Source of the DNA: Sinorhizobium sp. RAC02 | Lineage (GTDB): Bacteria; Pseudomonadota; Alphaproteobacteria; Rhizobiales; Rhizobiaceae | Direction: 5' to 3' | DNA length: 64,000 nucleotides | Assembly (NCBI RefSeq): GCF_001713395.1 | Contig: NZ_CP016450.1 | Location: forward strand, 1,240,001-1,304,000 | Shown: piece after piece, positions 27,628 through 36,879 of the stretch | Layout: every line of letters begins with the position of its first letter | Numbering within the stretch: position 1 is the stretch's first letter | Made by a program: the position numbers and the translations under genes | Notes under the pieces: generated by a model | The model's input: only the letters and a program-made list of their open reading frames with translations | Told to the model about the DNA's origin: nothing | Databases searched by the model: none

Positions 27628-28440
27628 ATGATTGCTGCCAGCGCGAAGATCCACCCGCTTTCCGTCATAGAGGACGGCGCTGTCATCGGTGAGAATGTCG
27701 TCGTCGGGCCCTTCTGCCATGTCGGTCCCAAGGTCGTTCTCGGCGAAGGTGTGGAGCTTCTGACGCATGCAGTCGTGACCGGGCGGACCGTCATTGGCCG
27801 CGGCACGCGCATTTTCGCCAATGCCGTCATCGGCGGCGATCCGCAGAGCGTGCATCACGACGGGGCGGAAACCACGCTTTCCGTCGGCGCCATGTGCGTT
27901 ATCCGCGAAGGTGTGACGATGAACACCGGTACGACCGAAGGCGGCGGCAAGACGGTGGTGGGTGACAACAACCTGTTCCTCGCCAATTCGCATGTCGCGC
28001 ATGATTGCCAACTCGGCAATCACATCATCCTGTCGAACAATGTCATGCTTGCCGGCCATGTCACGATCGAAGACCGGGTCATTCTCGGCGGTGGTTCCGC
28101 CGTGCACCAGTTCACGCGCATCGGCCGCCAGGCGTTCATCGGCGGTCTTTCGGGGGTGTCCTACGATGTGATCCCTTACGGCATGCTGAACGGCAATCCC
28201 GGCATTCTGGGCGGCCTCAACGTCGTCGGCATGAGCCGTGGCGGCATGGAAAAGGCGACGATCCATCAGGTCCGTCGCGCCTTCAAGCAGATTTTTGAGG
28301 GCGAAGGCTCCATCCGTGTCAATGCCGCGGCGATCCGCGACGAGTATGCGGACAGCGAACCGGTCATGCACATCCTTGACTTCATCGCCGCCGACAGCGA
28401 CCGTGCGCTGTCCTCCCCGAACCGGGGTAACAAGGGCTGA
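27628..28440 (+). CDS. lpxA: UDP-N-acetylglucosamine O-acyltransferase
   Basis: First enzyme of lipid A synthesis. Of 270 residues: hexapeptide-repeat beta-helix (about 1-190) and an alpha-helical C-terminus. The catalytic His125 lies in [11 protein letters not shown] at the same number as in E. coli, and [12 protein letters not shown] is the substrate-binding stretch. ATG 27628 is two bases after the fabZ stop. Gly173-type residues that set acyl-chain length were not assessed. Confidence 0.96.
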   Translation: MIAASAKIHPLSVIEDGAVIGENVVVGPFCHVGPKVVLGEGVELLTHAVVTGRTVIGRGTRIFANAVIGGDPQSVHHDGAETTLSVGAMCVIREGVTMNTGTTEGGGKTVVGDNNLFLANSHVAHDCQLGNHIILSNNVMLAGHVTIEDRVILGGGSAVHQFTRIGRQAFIGGLSGVSYDVIPYGMLNGNPGILGGLNVVGMSRGGMEKATIHQVRRAFKQIFEGEGSIRVNAAAIRDEYADSEPVMHILDFIAADSDRALSSPNRGNKG

Positions 28441-28445
28441 GTGGC

Positions 28446-29324
28446 ATGGCGGACGGCCGGTCCGAGCAACGCGACCGGCTGGCGATCATCGCCGGCGGAG
28501 GGCTCCTGCCACGCTATGTCGCCGACGCGGCGCGCGCCCGTGGCGAAAATCCCTATATTCTCGCGCTCACCGATGAGTCCGGAGAGGACTGGTCCGACTT
28601 CGACCACCAGGTGATCTCGATCGGCAACTATGCCGGTATCGGCGCGGCATTCCGCGCCAAGGGCATCGGCCGCGCGGTGCTGTCCGGCTCCGTCCGCCGC
28701 CGCCCCGAATGGCGCGACATCCATGCACCGTTCAAGGCACTGCTCGCGCTGCCATCGGTTGTTCGCACGCTGTTGAAGGGCGGTGACGATGCCGTGCTCA
28801 AGATGGTCATCCGCCTGATCGAAAGCGAAGGCGTGCATGTCGTTGGTGCGCATGACATCGTGCCGAACCTCCTGGGGAGCGAAGGCCCTCTTGGCGCCGT
28901 AAAACCGGATGCAGCAGCCGAAGCCGATATTGCTGCAGCAGCAGCTGCTGCGCTGGCGCTCGGTCTGCTGGATGTGGGGCAGGGTGCTGTGGCACTTGGC
29001 GGCCGCGTAGTCGCCCTGGAAGGAGCTGAGGGCACGGACGCGATGCTGGAGCGCGTGGCGCAGTTGCGCGCCCTGGGCCGTATCTCCGCACGTCGCAAGG
29101 GCGTGCTGGTCAAGCTCTGCAAGCCCGAACAGGATCTCCGGGCCGACCTGCCGTCGATCGGTGTCGAGACGTTGCGGCGCGCCCGTGCGGCAGGTCTGGC
29201 CGGTGTCGCCATCGAGGCGGGGCGGTCGCTCGTGCTGGAGCGTGAGGCGCTTGTCGCGGAAGCCGATGCACACGGTCTTTTCGTGACCGGCATCCTGCCG
29301 GGAAGAACGGAGAGCCAGCGATGA
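28446..29324 (+). CDS. lpxI: UDP-2,3-diacylglucosamine diphosphatase LpxI
   Basis: Cleaves UDP-2,3-diacylglucosamine to lipid X; LpxI (DUF1009) replaces LpxH in most alphaproteobacteria. Of 292 residues: LAIIAGGGLLPRYVADAARARG at the N-terminus, VRTLLKGGDDAVLKMVIRLIESEG with the conserved Asp pair, and the C-terminal VLVKLCKPEQDLRADLPSIGVETL. It lies between lpxA (5-bp gap) and lpxB (4-bp ATGA overlap), matching its pathway step between LpxD and LpxB. Confidence 0.94.
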   Translation: MADGRSEQRDRLAIIAGGGLLPRYVADAARARGENPYILALTDESGEDWSDFDHQVISIGNYAGIGAAFRAKGIGRAVLSGSVRRRPEWRDIHAPFKALLALPSVVRTLLKGGDDAVLKMVIRLIESEGVHVVGAHDIVPNLLGSEGPLGAVKPDAAAEADIAAAAAAALALGLLDVGQGAVALGGRVVALEGAEGTDAMLERVAQLRALGRISARRKGVLVKLCKPEQDLRADLPSIGVETLRRARAAGLAGVAIEAGRSLVLEREALVAEADAHGLFVTGILPGRTESQR

Positions 29325-30499
29325 CGGAAGCTGCGCTGAAAGTCGGCGTGATTGCCGGCGAGGTATCGGGCGACCTGCTCGGCGGCGATCTGATCGCCGC
29401 CTTGCGCAAAGCCCATTTGGGTTCGATCGCGCTTGTCGGCGTCGGCGGCGAGGCGCTGGAACGGCAGGGGCTCACCTCCCTGTTCGATTTTTCCGAACTC
29501 TCCATCATGGGCATATCGCAGGTGCTGAAGCGCCTGCCATCGCTGCTGCGCCGCATTCGCCAGACGGCGGACGCCATCATCGCCGCGCAACCGGACGTGC
29601 TTGTCATCATCGACAGCCCGGATTTCACCCACCGCGTCGCGCGTCGCGTCCGCAAGGCGCTGCCGGACCTGCCGGTGGTCAATTACGTCTGCCCGAGCGT
29701 CTGGGCGTGGAAGGAGGAGCGCGCGCCACGCATGCGCGCCTATGTCGACCATGTCCTGGCGCTTCTGCCTTTCGAGCCTGCTGTCATGGAGCGCCTCGGC
29801 GGCCCGGCAACGACCTATGTCGGTCACCGGCTGACCAGCGATCCCGATGTCCAGCGGATCCGCGCAGCACGCCTGGTGCGGACGCTAGACGCTTCCGACG
29901 CACCTCTCTGCCTGCTGTTGCCTGGCTCCCGCGCCACCGAGATCACTCGCCTCCTGCCAGTCTTCGGCCAGGCAGCGCGCGAGATGACCACCCGCAATCC
30001 CGCCACCCGGTTTGCGCTGCCGACCGTGCCGCGCCAGGAAGCGCTTGTGCGCAAGTTGACGGCGGACTGGCCGGTGAAGCCGCAGATCACCGTCTCGACT
30101 GCGGAAAAGTGGCAGGCTTTCGCCGAGGCCGATGCGGCGATCGCGGCATCAGGCACCGTCATTCTCGAACTGGCGCTGGCCCGCGTGCCCGTCGTTTCCA
30201 CCTACCGCTTCGACTGGCTCGCCAACCTCTTCCTTCGCAAGATCAAGATCTGGACAGCAGCGATCCCTAACCTCATTGCGGATTACACCGTCGTGCCGGA
30301 ATATCTCAATGAACAGGTGCGCCCGGGCAGCCTCGTACGCTGGTTTGAACGGCTTTCCGTCGATACGGCTGAACGCCGCGCCATGCTGGAAGGCTATGAT
30401 CTCGTGCATGAACGCATGCGGACCATCCGCCCGCCTGGCGAGACCGGGGCGGCGGTCATCCTCGATCTGCTCGCAACAAAAAAGCCCGGTCAAAACTGA
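29321..30499 (+). CDS. lpxB: Lipid-A-disaccharide synthase
   Basis: Glycosyltransferase (GT19) that joins lipid X and UDP-2,3-diacylglucosamine. Of 392 residues: VGVIAGEVSGDLLGGDLIAALR at the N-terminus, IDSPDFTHRVARRVRK and YVCPSVWAWKEERAPRM in the middle, and the nucleotide-binding LLPGSRATEITRLLPVF. C-terminal VVPEYLNEQVRPGSLVRW is conserved. It ends the lipid A gene run; its stop codon lies inside the following terminator hairpin. Confidence 0.96.
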   Translation: MTEAALKVGVIAGEVSGDLLGGDLIAALRKAHLGSIALVGVGGEALERQGLTSLFDFSELSIMGISQVLKRLPSLLRRIRQTADAIIAAQPDVLVIIDSPDFTHRVARRVRKALPDLPVVNYVCPSVWAWKEERAPRMRAYVDHVLALLPFEPAVMERLGGPATTYVGHRLTSDPDVQRIRAARLVRTLDASDAPLCLLLPGSRATEITRLLPVFGQAAREMTTRNPATRFALPTVPRQEALVRKLTADWPVKPQITVSTAEKWQAFAEADAAIAASGTVILELALARVPVVSTYRFDWLANLFLRKIKIWTAAIPNLIADYTVVPEYLNEQVRPGSLVRWFERLSVDTAERRAMLEGYDLVHERMRTIRPPGETGAAVILDLLATKKPGQN

Positions 30500-30511
30500 C
30501 CGGGCTTTTTC
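30478..30511. terminator. Bidirectional terminator between lpxB and gltA
   Basis: A 9-bp stem, GCCCGGTCA (30484-30492) with TGACCGGGC (30497-30505), closes AAAC. It has TTTTTC on the 3' side and an A-run on the 5' side, so it can serve both the lpxB transcript and the convergent gltA transcript. The lpxB stop codon is part of the stem. Confidence 0.92.
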
Positions 30512-30528
30512 TTTTCGGCGGCGCGCTG

Positions 30529-31818
30529 TCAGCGCTTGGAAACCGGCACGTAGTCGCGCTTCGGTTCGCCGACATAGAGCTGGCGCGGACGGCCGATGCG
30601 CTGTTCCGGGTCCTCGATCATCTCGTTCCACTGGGCGATCCAGCCGACCGTGCGGGCGAGTGCGAAGAGCACGGTGAACATGGTGGTGGGGAAGCCCAGC
30701 GCCTTCAGCGTGATGCCGGAGTAGAAGTCGATGTTCGGATAGAGCTTCTTCTCGATGAAGTACTCATCCGTCAGCGCAATGCGCTCGAGTTCCATCGCGA
30801 CTTCCAGCATCGGGTCGTCCTTGATGCCGAGCTCGCTCAGAACCTCGTGCGTCGTCTTCTGCATGATGCGCGCGCGAGGATCGTAGTTCTTGTAGACGCG
30901 GTGGCCAAAGCCCATCAGGCGGAACGGGTCGTTCTTATCCTTGGCGCGGGCAACATATTCCGGAATGCGATCGACCGAACCGATTTCGGCGAGCATGTTG
31001 AGGGCCGCTTCGTTGGCGCCGCCATGGGCAGGACCCCAGAGGCAGGCAATGCCGGCCGCGATACAGGCGAACGGGTTGGCGCCCGAGGAACCGGCAAGGC
31101 GCACGGTGGAGGTCGATGCATTCTGCTCGTGATCGGCATGCAGGATGAAGATGCGGTCCATGGCGCGCGCCAGAACCGGGTTCGCCACATAGTCTTCGCA
31201 CGGCACGGCAAAACACATGCGCAGGAAGTTCGACGCATAGTCGAGGTCGTTCTTCGGGTAAACGAAGGGCTGGCCAATATGGTATTTGTAGGCCATGGCG
31301 GCGATCGTCGGCATCTTGGCGATCATGCGCAGCGACGCAACCATGCGCTGGTGCGGATCAGTGATGTCCGTCGAGTCGTGATAGAATGCCGACAGCGCGC
31401 CGACACAGCCGCACATGACGGCCATCGGATGCGCGTCGCGGCGGAAGCCGGTAAAGAAGCGCGACATCTGCTCGTGCACCATGGTGTGGTGCGTGACGCG
31501 GTAGTCGAAATCATCCTTCTGCGTCTTGGTCGGCAATTCGCCGTACAACAGCAGGTAGCAGGCTTCGAGGAAATCGCCGTGTTCGGCCAGCTGCTCGATC
31601 GGATACCCGCGATGCAGCAGAACGCCTTCGTCGCCATCGATATAGGTGATCTTCGATTCGCACGAGGCAGTGGAGGTGAAGCCGGGATCGTAGGTGAAGG
31701 TGCCGGTATTCTTGTACAGCGTGCCGATGTCGATCACATCGGGGCCGATCGTACCGGATCGCGTCGGCAAGTCCACCGTCTTGCCACCGACTGACACACC
31801 CGCGCTAGTTCCTGTCAT
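30529..31818 (-). CDS. gltA: Citrate synthase
   Basis: Type II (hexameric) citrate synthase of the TCA cycle, 429 residues. Catalytic and binding motifs: [17 protein letters not shown] with the active-site His, [15 protein letters not shown] with the second His, and [29 protein letters not shown] with the catalytic Asp region. ATG 31818 has GGAGG on the minus strand at the right distance. It is convergent with lpxB through a shared terminator and divergent from comEC. The regulatory Cys that mediates NADH inhibition in E. coli was not examined. Confidence 0.97.
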   Translation of the reverse strand: MTGTSAGVSVGGKTVDLPTRSGTIGPDVIDIGTLYKNTGTFTYDPGFTSTASCESKITYIDGDEGVLLHRGYPIEQLAEHGDFLEACYLLLYGELPTKTQKDDFDYRVTHHTMVHEQMSRFFTGFRRDAHPMAVMCGCVGALSAFYHDSTDITDPHQRMVASLRMIAKMPTIAAMAYKYHIGQPFVYPKNDLDYASNFLRMCFAVPCEDYVANPVLARAMDRIFILHADHEQNASTSTVRLAGSSGANPFACIAAGIACLWGPAHGGANEAALNMLAEIGSVDRIPEYVARAKDKNDPFRLMGFGHRVYKNYDPRARIMQKTTHEVLSELGIKDDPMLEVAMELERIALTDEYFIEKKLYPNIDFYSGITLKALGFPTTMFTVLFALARTVGWIAQWNEMIEDPEQRIGRPRQLYVGEPKRDYVPVSKR

Positions 31819-32125
31819 AACGATCCTCCGTTGTTTCCAATGGTGGCACGAAGCTGTGCCGTATCCATGAACATGCTCGTTTTGCTAACCCATTTGTCCG
31901 ATGCTGCCAAGCAATACGAAAGGCAAATTGTGCATTGCGAAAACAGGTTTTCCGGCAACGCAATATCTACCCTTTCCATGAAGTTGCAAGCAACTTTTGA
32001 GAGTGCTTTCCACGATGCGGAGGGCGCATCCCTTATGCCTGACTTAGCACTTTCGGCATGTACTGCAGATTGAAGATTTCTCCATTCGATTGCACAATGC
32101 CAGTGGGAACGGGTGGGGCCGAGCC
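31819..32125. promoter_or_regulatory. Divergent gltA / comEC intergenic region
   Basis: A 307-bp gap, AT-richer than its surroundings, presumably holding the gltA promoter and that of comEC. No convincing -35/-10 pair was found. An open frame on the plus strand (31831-32073) has no ribosome site and no recognisable protein family and is not called as a gene. No RNA gene was recognised. Confidence 0.4.
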
Positions 32126-34573
32126 ATGGGCAGGATCGACATCGCGGAACGACGGACGGCGTCCGAGGCTGATGCCTGGCACGGCGTGCCCACCGACGAT
32201 TCCCGAGAGCTCGCGCCGCTCGACAAGCCGCGCCGGCCGGCTTTTGTTCTTCTCCTGCGTGCCATCGGCCGCCTGCGCGAACGCCTTGCCGGACGGCAAA
32301 CGGTGGCAGCCGCCTTTGCCGAGGAACGCGCACACGGCCATTTCCTCCTTTTCGTTCCCGTCTTCCTCGGCACGGGCGCCGCGCTCTGGTTTTCCGCAGC
32401 GTTGGATCCGTCGCCCTATGCGTTGATCCTGCTTGTCTGTGCGGCGCTCTGGCCCGCCTTGCGGCTGCGGCATCGTGAAAGCCTCGTGGCGCTCGCGGCG
32501 GGGGCTGCATTCCTCGTTCCGCTCGGTATGCTGCTTGCGGCCGGAGAAACCGCCCGCCTTGGCACCGTCATCCTGGATGCGCCGGTGACCACGGAGGTGA
32601 GGGGGCGCGTCCTGTCTCGCGAGAGCGACGACCGCGGTGCAGTCCGCTATCGCATTGCGCTCGAAACGACGCGCGAGCCCACCCTGAAGCGCGCACCCGA
32701 CGTGGTGACACTGCTTGCCCGAAGCCGGCATGAGCCGATCGCCATCGGCGGCGGCATTGGGGGACGCGCACGCCTTGGCCCGCCGTCCGGTCCCGCATTG
32801 GCCGGGCTCAACGACTTCACCTTGGATGCCTATTTCGCCGGCACCGGCGCCGTTGGCTACTTTTACAGCGCGCCGACCACCGTGACGACAAACGCGCCCG
32901 GCCTCTACGACAGAATACGGCAACGGATCGCCGCCTGGAGAAACAACCTCACCGAGCATATTCGGGGCCGCATCGGCGGCGATGCGGGGGCCATTGCCGC
33001 GGCCCTTGTCACTGCCGAGCAGCGAGCAATTGGCGACGACACGGTGGAAGCGCTGCGACAGGCGGGCCTTGCCCATGTCCTTGCCATTTCCGGGCTGAAC
33101 ATGGTGCTCGCCGCCGGAACCTTCCTCGTCGGTGCGCGCATGCTGATGGCGCTGATACCGGGTTTTGCCGAGCGCTACCCCGCGAAGAAGTTCGCGGCCG
33201 TCGGCGCCCTGGTTATGGTGACGCTCTATATTCTCGTTTCGGGTGGCGCGATTTCGGCCGTGCGCTCCTGGATCATGATCTGCGTGATGCTCGTCGCCGT
33301 GTTGTTCGGGCGCGCGGCCATCAGCCTGCGCAACGTGGCGATCTCGGCCATCCTCATCCTGCTGGTCACGCCCTCTGCCGTGACGAATCCCGGTTTTCAG
33401 ATGTCCTATGCCGCAACGCTGGGCCTCGTGGCCGGCTACGCCGCGTGGCGCGAGCGTCCGATCCAGCGCGAAAGCCGGGGAGGGCCGTTTGCGCTGTTCG
33501 GCGGCGCTGCCGGCCGCTTCATCGGCGGGCTCATCCTCTCCTCGCTGATCGGCGGCTTTGCGACGCTGGTCTACTCCATTGGCCATTTTCACCGAATCCC
33601 AGCCTATGGGCTTGCCGGCAACCTGCTGGCCATGCCGGTGATCAGCACCATCGTCATGCCCTTCGGTCTGATCGCCGTGCTTTTGATGCCCTTTGGCCTC
33701 GATGCCATTCCCTTCGCGATCATGGGCAAAGGCATCGAGTGGATGATCACGCTGTCGACATGGGTAGCCGGCTGGAAGGGCGAGATCGTCACCGGCCGCA
33801 TCCCTGCAACCGCCTTCTTGCTCATCGGCATCGGCAGCGGCCTCGTCTGCCTCCTGCGCACCCGACTGCGCCATGCCGGCACGCTTCTCGTCGTCGTCGG
33901 AATCCTTGTCGCCTGCTGGCCCGCTGGAGGCACAAGGCCGGAGATTCTCGTGTCGGAAGATGGCCGCCTGGTCGCCATTCTGCGTGGCGAGAAAGCAGCG
34001 ACCAACCGCGCACGGCCACCGGATTTCATCTATGCGCAATGGCGGCGCGCCCTTCGCCTCGAAACACTGCTGAAACCCGAGCTACGCAAGACGAGCGGCC
34101 TGACAGTCAACATCGAGAAGGAGGACCCTGCCACTACGGCCAGGCAGAAACGACCCCGCCGCGAAGCCGACCGACAGAAGGCCAAGGCGGCCATGGCCGC
34201 AGCATTCGATACAGCCCGCACTCACGACAGCTTCATCTGCGAGACAAAAGCCTTCTGTGCCGCCATTTCCCCCAGCGGTTGGCGCATCGTGGCGCTGGAG
34301 GACCTCGCCTTCCTCGGTACGGCCTGCGACGGTGCAGACCTCGTCATCGTGCCCGTCGCAATCCGTTTGGAAGCTTGCCGTTCAGGTGCACGCCTCATCA
34401 CGGTTCGCCATCTGAGGCAAACCGGCGCCCTGGAAATCCAGCCGGCGGCCGATCCCGCAAACTCTGCCCTCTCCGACGCCCTTTTCACCCCGGCTGTTGA
34501 AACGCTTCATCGCCCCTGGTCACGACACCGCACCTATGATTGGCGTAGTGGTACCTATGAAGCGAGCGGATGA
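32126..34573 (+). CDS. comEC: ComEC/Rec2 family DNA-uptake channel protein, no metallo-beta-lactamase motif
   Basis: Polytopic membrane protein of 815 residues matching ComEC, the inner-membrane channel for single-stranded DNA during transformation. It has an N-terminal membrane pair (about 70-135), a soluble DUF4131/OB-like region (about 150-270), and the Competence domain with VLAISGLNMVLAAG (Asn325 where ISGLH is common) and SGGAISAVRSWIM. The C-terminal region (EILVSEDGRLVAILRG onward) is in the place of the metallo-beta-lactamase nuclease domain, but no HxHxDH metal motif is present. ATG 32126 was chosen; a TTG at 32090 is in frame. Natural competence in this organism is not shown by this gene alone. 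Confidence 0.88.
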   Translation: MGRIDIAERRTASEADAWHGVPTDDSRELAPLDKPRRPAFVLLLRAIGRLRERLAGRQTVAAAFAEERAHGHFLLFVPVFLGTGAALWFSAALDPSPYALILLVCAALWPALRLRHRESLVALAAGAAFLVPLGMLLAAGETARLGTVILDAPVTTEVRGRVLSRESDDRGAVRYRIALETTREPTLKRAPDVVTLLARSRHEPIAIGGGIGGRARLGPPSGPALAGLNDFTLDAYFAGTGAVGYFYSAPTTVTTNAPGLYDRIRQRIAAWRNNLTEHIRGRIGGDAGAIAAALVTAEQRAIGDDTVEALRQAGLAHVLAISGLNMVLAAGTFLVGARMLMALIPGFAERYPAKKFAAVGALVMVTLYILVSGGAISAVRSWIMICVMLVAVLFGRAAISLRNVAISAILILLVTPSAVTNPGFQMSYAATLGLVAGYAAWRERPIQRESRGGPFALFGGAAGRFIGGLILSSLIGGFATLVYSIGHFHRIPAYGLAGNLLAMPVISTIVMPFGLIAVLLMPFGLDAIPFAIMGKGIEWMITLSTWVAGWKGEIVTGRIPATAFLLIGIGSGLVCLLRTRLRHAGTLLVVVGILVACWPAGGTRPEILVSEDGRLVAILRGEKAATNRARPPDFIYAQWRRALRLETLLKPELRKTSGLTVNIEKEDPATTARQKRPRREADRQKAKAAMAAAFDTARTHDSFICETKAFCAAISPSGWRIVALEDLAFLGTACDGADLVIVPVAIRLEACRSGARLITVRHLRQTGALEIQPAADPANSALSDALFTPAVETLHRPWSRHRTYDWRSGTYEASG

Positions 34574-34673
34574 CAGCGCGTCGTGATCTCTCAAGTTCAC
34601 TCCCCAAGCCTTGGTTTCTCGATGTTTTGCAGGCGTTATTGCTAAACCGCCGCACGCGTTTACGCGACACGCT

Positions 34674-35396
34674 TTAATGGTAGCGGCGAATAAGCCCGAC
34701 GAGCTTGCCCTGAATCTTGACGCGGTCCGGTCCGAAAATACGGGTTTCATAGGCCGGATTGGCGGCCTCAAGCGCGATGGATGCGCCCTTGCGGCGGAAG
34801 CGCTTCAGCGTCGCTTCCTCGTCATCGACCAGCGCCACGACGATTTCACCGGGATTGGCAGTGTTCGCATTGCGAATGATGACGGTGTCACCGTCGAGGA
34901 TGCCGGCCTCGATCATCGAATCGCCCTTGACCTCCAGCGCATAATGCTCCCCGCCACCGATCATTTCGGCCGGCACGGTGATTTCATGGGTATTGTTCTG
35001 GATCGCCGAGATGGGCACACCCGCGGCGATGCGTCCCATGACCGGCACGGAAACGGAGGAGGGCATGTCTGCCTGGCTCGACGTCCGCTGGGGCGGAGCG
35101 GCCGGCACCGGCTGCTTGCCAAGGCTTCCTTCGATGACCGATGGGGAGAAACCGCGCCGCGGCTGAAGGCTGGGCGAATAGGCCTCCGGAAGTTTGATCA
35201 CTTCTAGGGCGCGGGCGCGGTTTGGCAATCGCCGGATGAAGCCACGCTCTTCAAGCGCCGTGATGAGCCGGTGAATACCCGATTTCGAGGCGAGATCCAG
35301 AGCATCCTTCATTTCATCGAACGACGGCGGTATGCCGGATTCCTTCATCCGTTCATGGATGAACAAGAGAAGTTCCTGTTGCTTACGTGTCAACAT
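34674..35396 (-). CDS. lexA: SOS response repressor LexA
   Basis: Transcriptional repressor and self-cleaving protease controlling the SOS regulon. Of 240 residues: N-terminal winged helix (1-65, [17 protein letters not shown]), a linker, then the S24 peptidase domain. The cleavage site is Ala125-Gly126 ([10 protein letters not shown]), and the catalytic pair is Ser160 (KGDSM) and Lys198 (ATLKRF). ATG 35396 was chosen over an upstream in-frame start at 35435 because LexA proteins begin at MLTRKQ. A consensus LexA box lies about 50 bp upstream, so the gene is autoregulated. Confidence 0.97.
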   Translation of the reverse strand: MLTRKQQELLLFIHERMKESGIPPSFDEMKDALDLASKSGIHRLITALEERGFIRRLPNRARALEVIKLPEAYSPSLQPRRGFSPSVIEGSLGKQPVPAAPPQRTSSQADMPSSVSVPVMGRIAAGVPISAIQNNTHEITVPAEMIGGGEHYALEVKGDSMIEAGILDGDTVIIRNANTANPGEIVVALVDDEEATLKRFRRKGASIALEAANPAYETRIFGPDRVKIQGKLVGLIRRYH

Positions 35397-35444
35397 CGCC
35401 GTCCACCCCAGAATCGCGAAACAAATATAGAACATACACTATCT

Positions 35445-35459
35445 GTTCCATATGTGTTC
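35445..35459. promoter_or_regulatory. LexA box upstream of lexA
   Basis: GTTC-CATATGT-GTTC is an exact match to the alphaproteobacterial SOS box GTTC-N7-GTTC. It is 49 bp upstream of the lexA start codon, in an AT-rich promoter stretch; autorepression is expected. Confidence 0.92.
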
Positions 35460-35696
35460 TGCAAGAGGCCCGCACCTACAGAAGCGTTATGACAGGCAGT
35501 GCGCTGAGTAATTGAACGCCTTCGGCGCTTCTTGCCCTTTGTTCTCGGCCGCGGAAGGCGACGCCACAACCTAGCGCATCTCTTGCGAAATGCGAGCCGG
35601 TCGAAGCCTTGGTCTTCGCGGGATTACTTGGGACTTTTTTCACCCCATGCGGCAGGCTCGAAAATACTGCAAAAGCCTGGGGGTCAAGGGTTCGAG

Positions 35697-35772
35697 TGGT
35701 GAGCGCGCAGGGATTCGAACCCTGGACCTACTGATTAAAAGTCAGTTGCTCTACCGGCTGAGCTACACGCTC
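35697..35772 (-). tRNA. tRNA-Lys (anticodon UUU)
   Basis: On the minus strand the cloverleaf folds fully: acceptor GAGCGTG pairs with CGCGCTC, D-arm GCTC/GAGC, anticodon stem ACTGA/TCAGT with loop CTTTTAA (anticodon TTT), T-arm CCAGG/CCTGG-type with GGTTCGAACC, discriminator A and an encoded CCA at 35697-35699. Total 76 nt including CCA. It reads AAA/AAG codons. No integrase or att-like duplication is adjacent. Confidence 0.97.
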
Positions 35773-35998
35773 CCAGGCGGTGCGAAGACGCCCCGCGGAA
35801 GTGCGCGGAACATAGGCAGGAGGATTTGCCGGGTCAACCCGGAAAATGCGATGAAAAACAGCTTTTGCTGCATTTTGCCGCGTTCTCCAAAAGGTGATTG
35901 GCAGGAGAGGGCTTCGGCCGATACTAGGAAGCGCAAATGAAGGAGCGGGCGGGGCGTTTTCGGGCCCGAACCGCTTTCCCGCCGTCGCGGAGTAGCCA

Positions 35999-36748
35999 GT
36001 GTCGATTGCCGATATTTCTCTTCTAAGTGCGCTGCTTGCCGGAGCGCTGTCGTTTCTGTCGCCCTGCGTGCTGCCGCTCGTGCCGCCCTATCTCTGTTAT
36101 ATGGCGGGCATTTCCGTGGATCAGTTTCGCGGCAACGACGCGGTCGCGGTCCGGCGGGATACGCGCGGGGCGGTGCTGCTGGCGGCGTTCTTCTTTACCC
36201 TGGGCTTTGCCACGGTTTTCGTGGCGCTGGGCGCCGGGGCGTCGACGATCGGCATGGTGCTGCGCCGGCATCTCGACATCCTGGCGCAGATCGGCGGCGT
36301 CATTATCATCCTGATGGGCCTGCATTTTCTGGGATTGCTGCGCATCGGGCTTTTTGCGCGCGAGGCGCGGTTCCAGGGCGGCGGCAAGCCGGCGACGGCA
36401 TCGGGCGCCTATGTCATGGGACTTGCCTTCGCCTTTGGCTGGACGCCCTGCATCGGTCCCGTCCTTGGGACGATCCTCGGCGTTGCGGCCGCGCGGGAAA
36501 CGGTCAGCGACGGGGCGATGCTGCTTGCCGTCTATTCGCTGGGCCTCGCCGTGCCGTTCTGGATCGCGGCCGGGTTTTCCGGCGCCTTCATGCGCTTCCT
36601 CCTGCGCTTTCGCCGGCATCTCGGCGCGGTGGAAAAGGTCATGGGCGTGCTGCTCGTCCTGACGGGCCTTGCCTTCATCTTCGGCTATATCAGCACGGTC
36701 GCCATCTGGTTCCAGCAAACGTTTCCCATTCTCTCGCAAATCGGCTAG
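35999..36748 (+). CDS. ccdA: Cytochrome c biogenesis protein CcdA
   Basis: Inner-membrane thiol-disulfide transporter that passes electrons from cytosolic thioredoxin to periplasmic partners for cytochrome c maturation. Of 249 residues with six hydrophobic helices; the redox cysteines are Cys23 (FLSPCVLPLVPPY) and Cys151 (FGWTPCIGPVLG). The start is GTG 35999 after CGGAG. It is the short CcdA form without thioredoxin domain. The gene follows tRNA-Lys on the opposite strand, and its stop codon lies at the edge of an intergenic repeat. Confidence 0.93.
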   Translation: MSIADISLLSALLAGALSFLSPCVLPLVPPYLCYMAGISVDQFRGNDAVAVRRDTRGAVLLAAFFFTLGFATVFVALGAGASTIGMVLRRHLDILAQIGGVIIILMGLHFLGLLRIGLFAREARFQGGGKPATASGAYVMGLAFAFGWTPCIGPVLGTILGVAAARETVSDGAMLLAVYSLGLAVPFWIAAGFSGAFMRFLLRFRRHLGAVEKVMGVLLVLTGLAFIFGYISTVAIWFQQTFPILSQIG

Positions 36749-36837
36749 AGCATTCCAGCCGAGGCGGTACCGCTTCGGCCTCGGATAATGCGGCTAAAAC
36801 AAATATCTAGAGCATTTCCGGTGAACCGGGGTTCTAG
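36745..36837. repeat. Dispersed Rhizobiaceae-type intergenic repeat (CTAGAGCATT element)
   Basis: The element starts CTAGAGCATTCCAG, contains a near-perfect palindrome around GGCGGTACCGCT (about 36760-36782), continues with GCGGCTAAAACAAATATCTAGAGCATTTCC and ends GGTTCTAG. Two copies of CTAGAGCATT in one orientation and a CTAG end resemble the widespread intergenic repeats of rhizobial genomes in which AGAGCATTTCC is followed by AAGCGG and AAAACAA. It overlaps the ccdA stop and fills most of the gap to the next gene. Confidence 0.55.
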
Positions 36838-36879
36838 TCAGGGATATCATCCTCGGCAAGCGGGAGCGCGCCTCGGCCC

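Noticed and set aside
31831..32073. 80-codon open frame in the gltA-comEC gap
   Set aside because: No ribosome site and no recognisable features.
32033..34039. 668-codon minus-strand open frame opposite comEC
   Set aside because: Low-complexity, charged composition typical of antisense frames; comEC is well supported.
35590..35940. Plus-strand open frame encoding AGIRTLDLLIKSQLLYRLSY
   Set aside because: This peptide is the antisense of tRNA-Lys, a well-known false gene over tRNAs.
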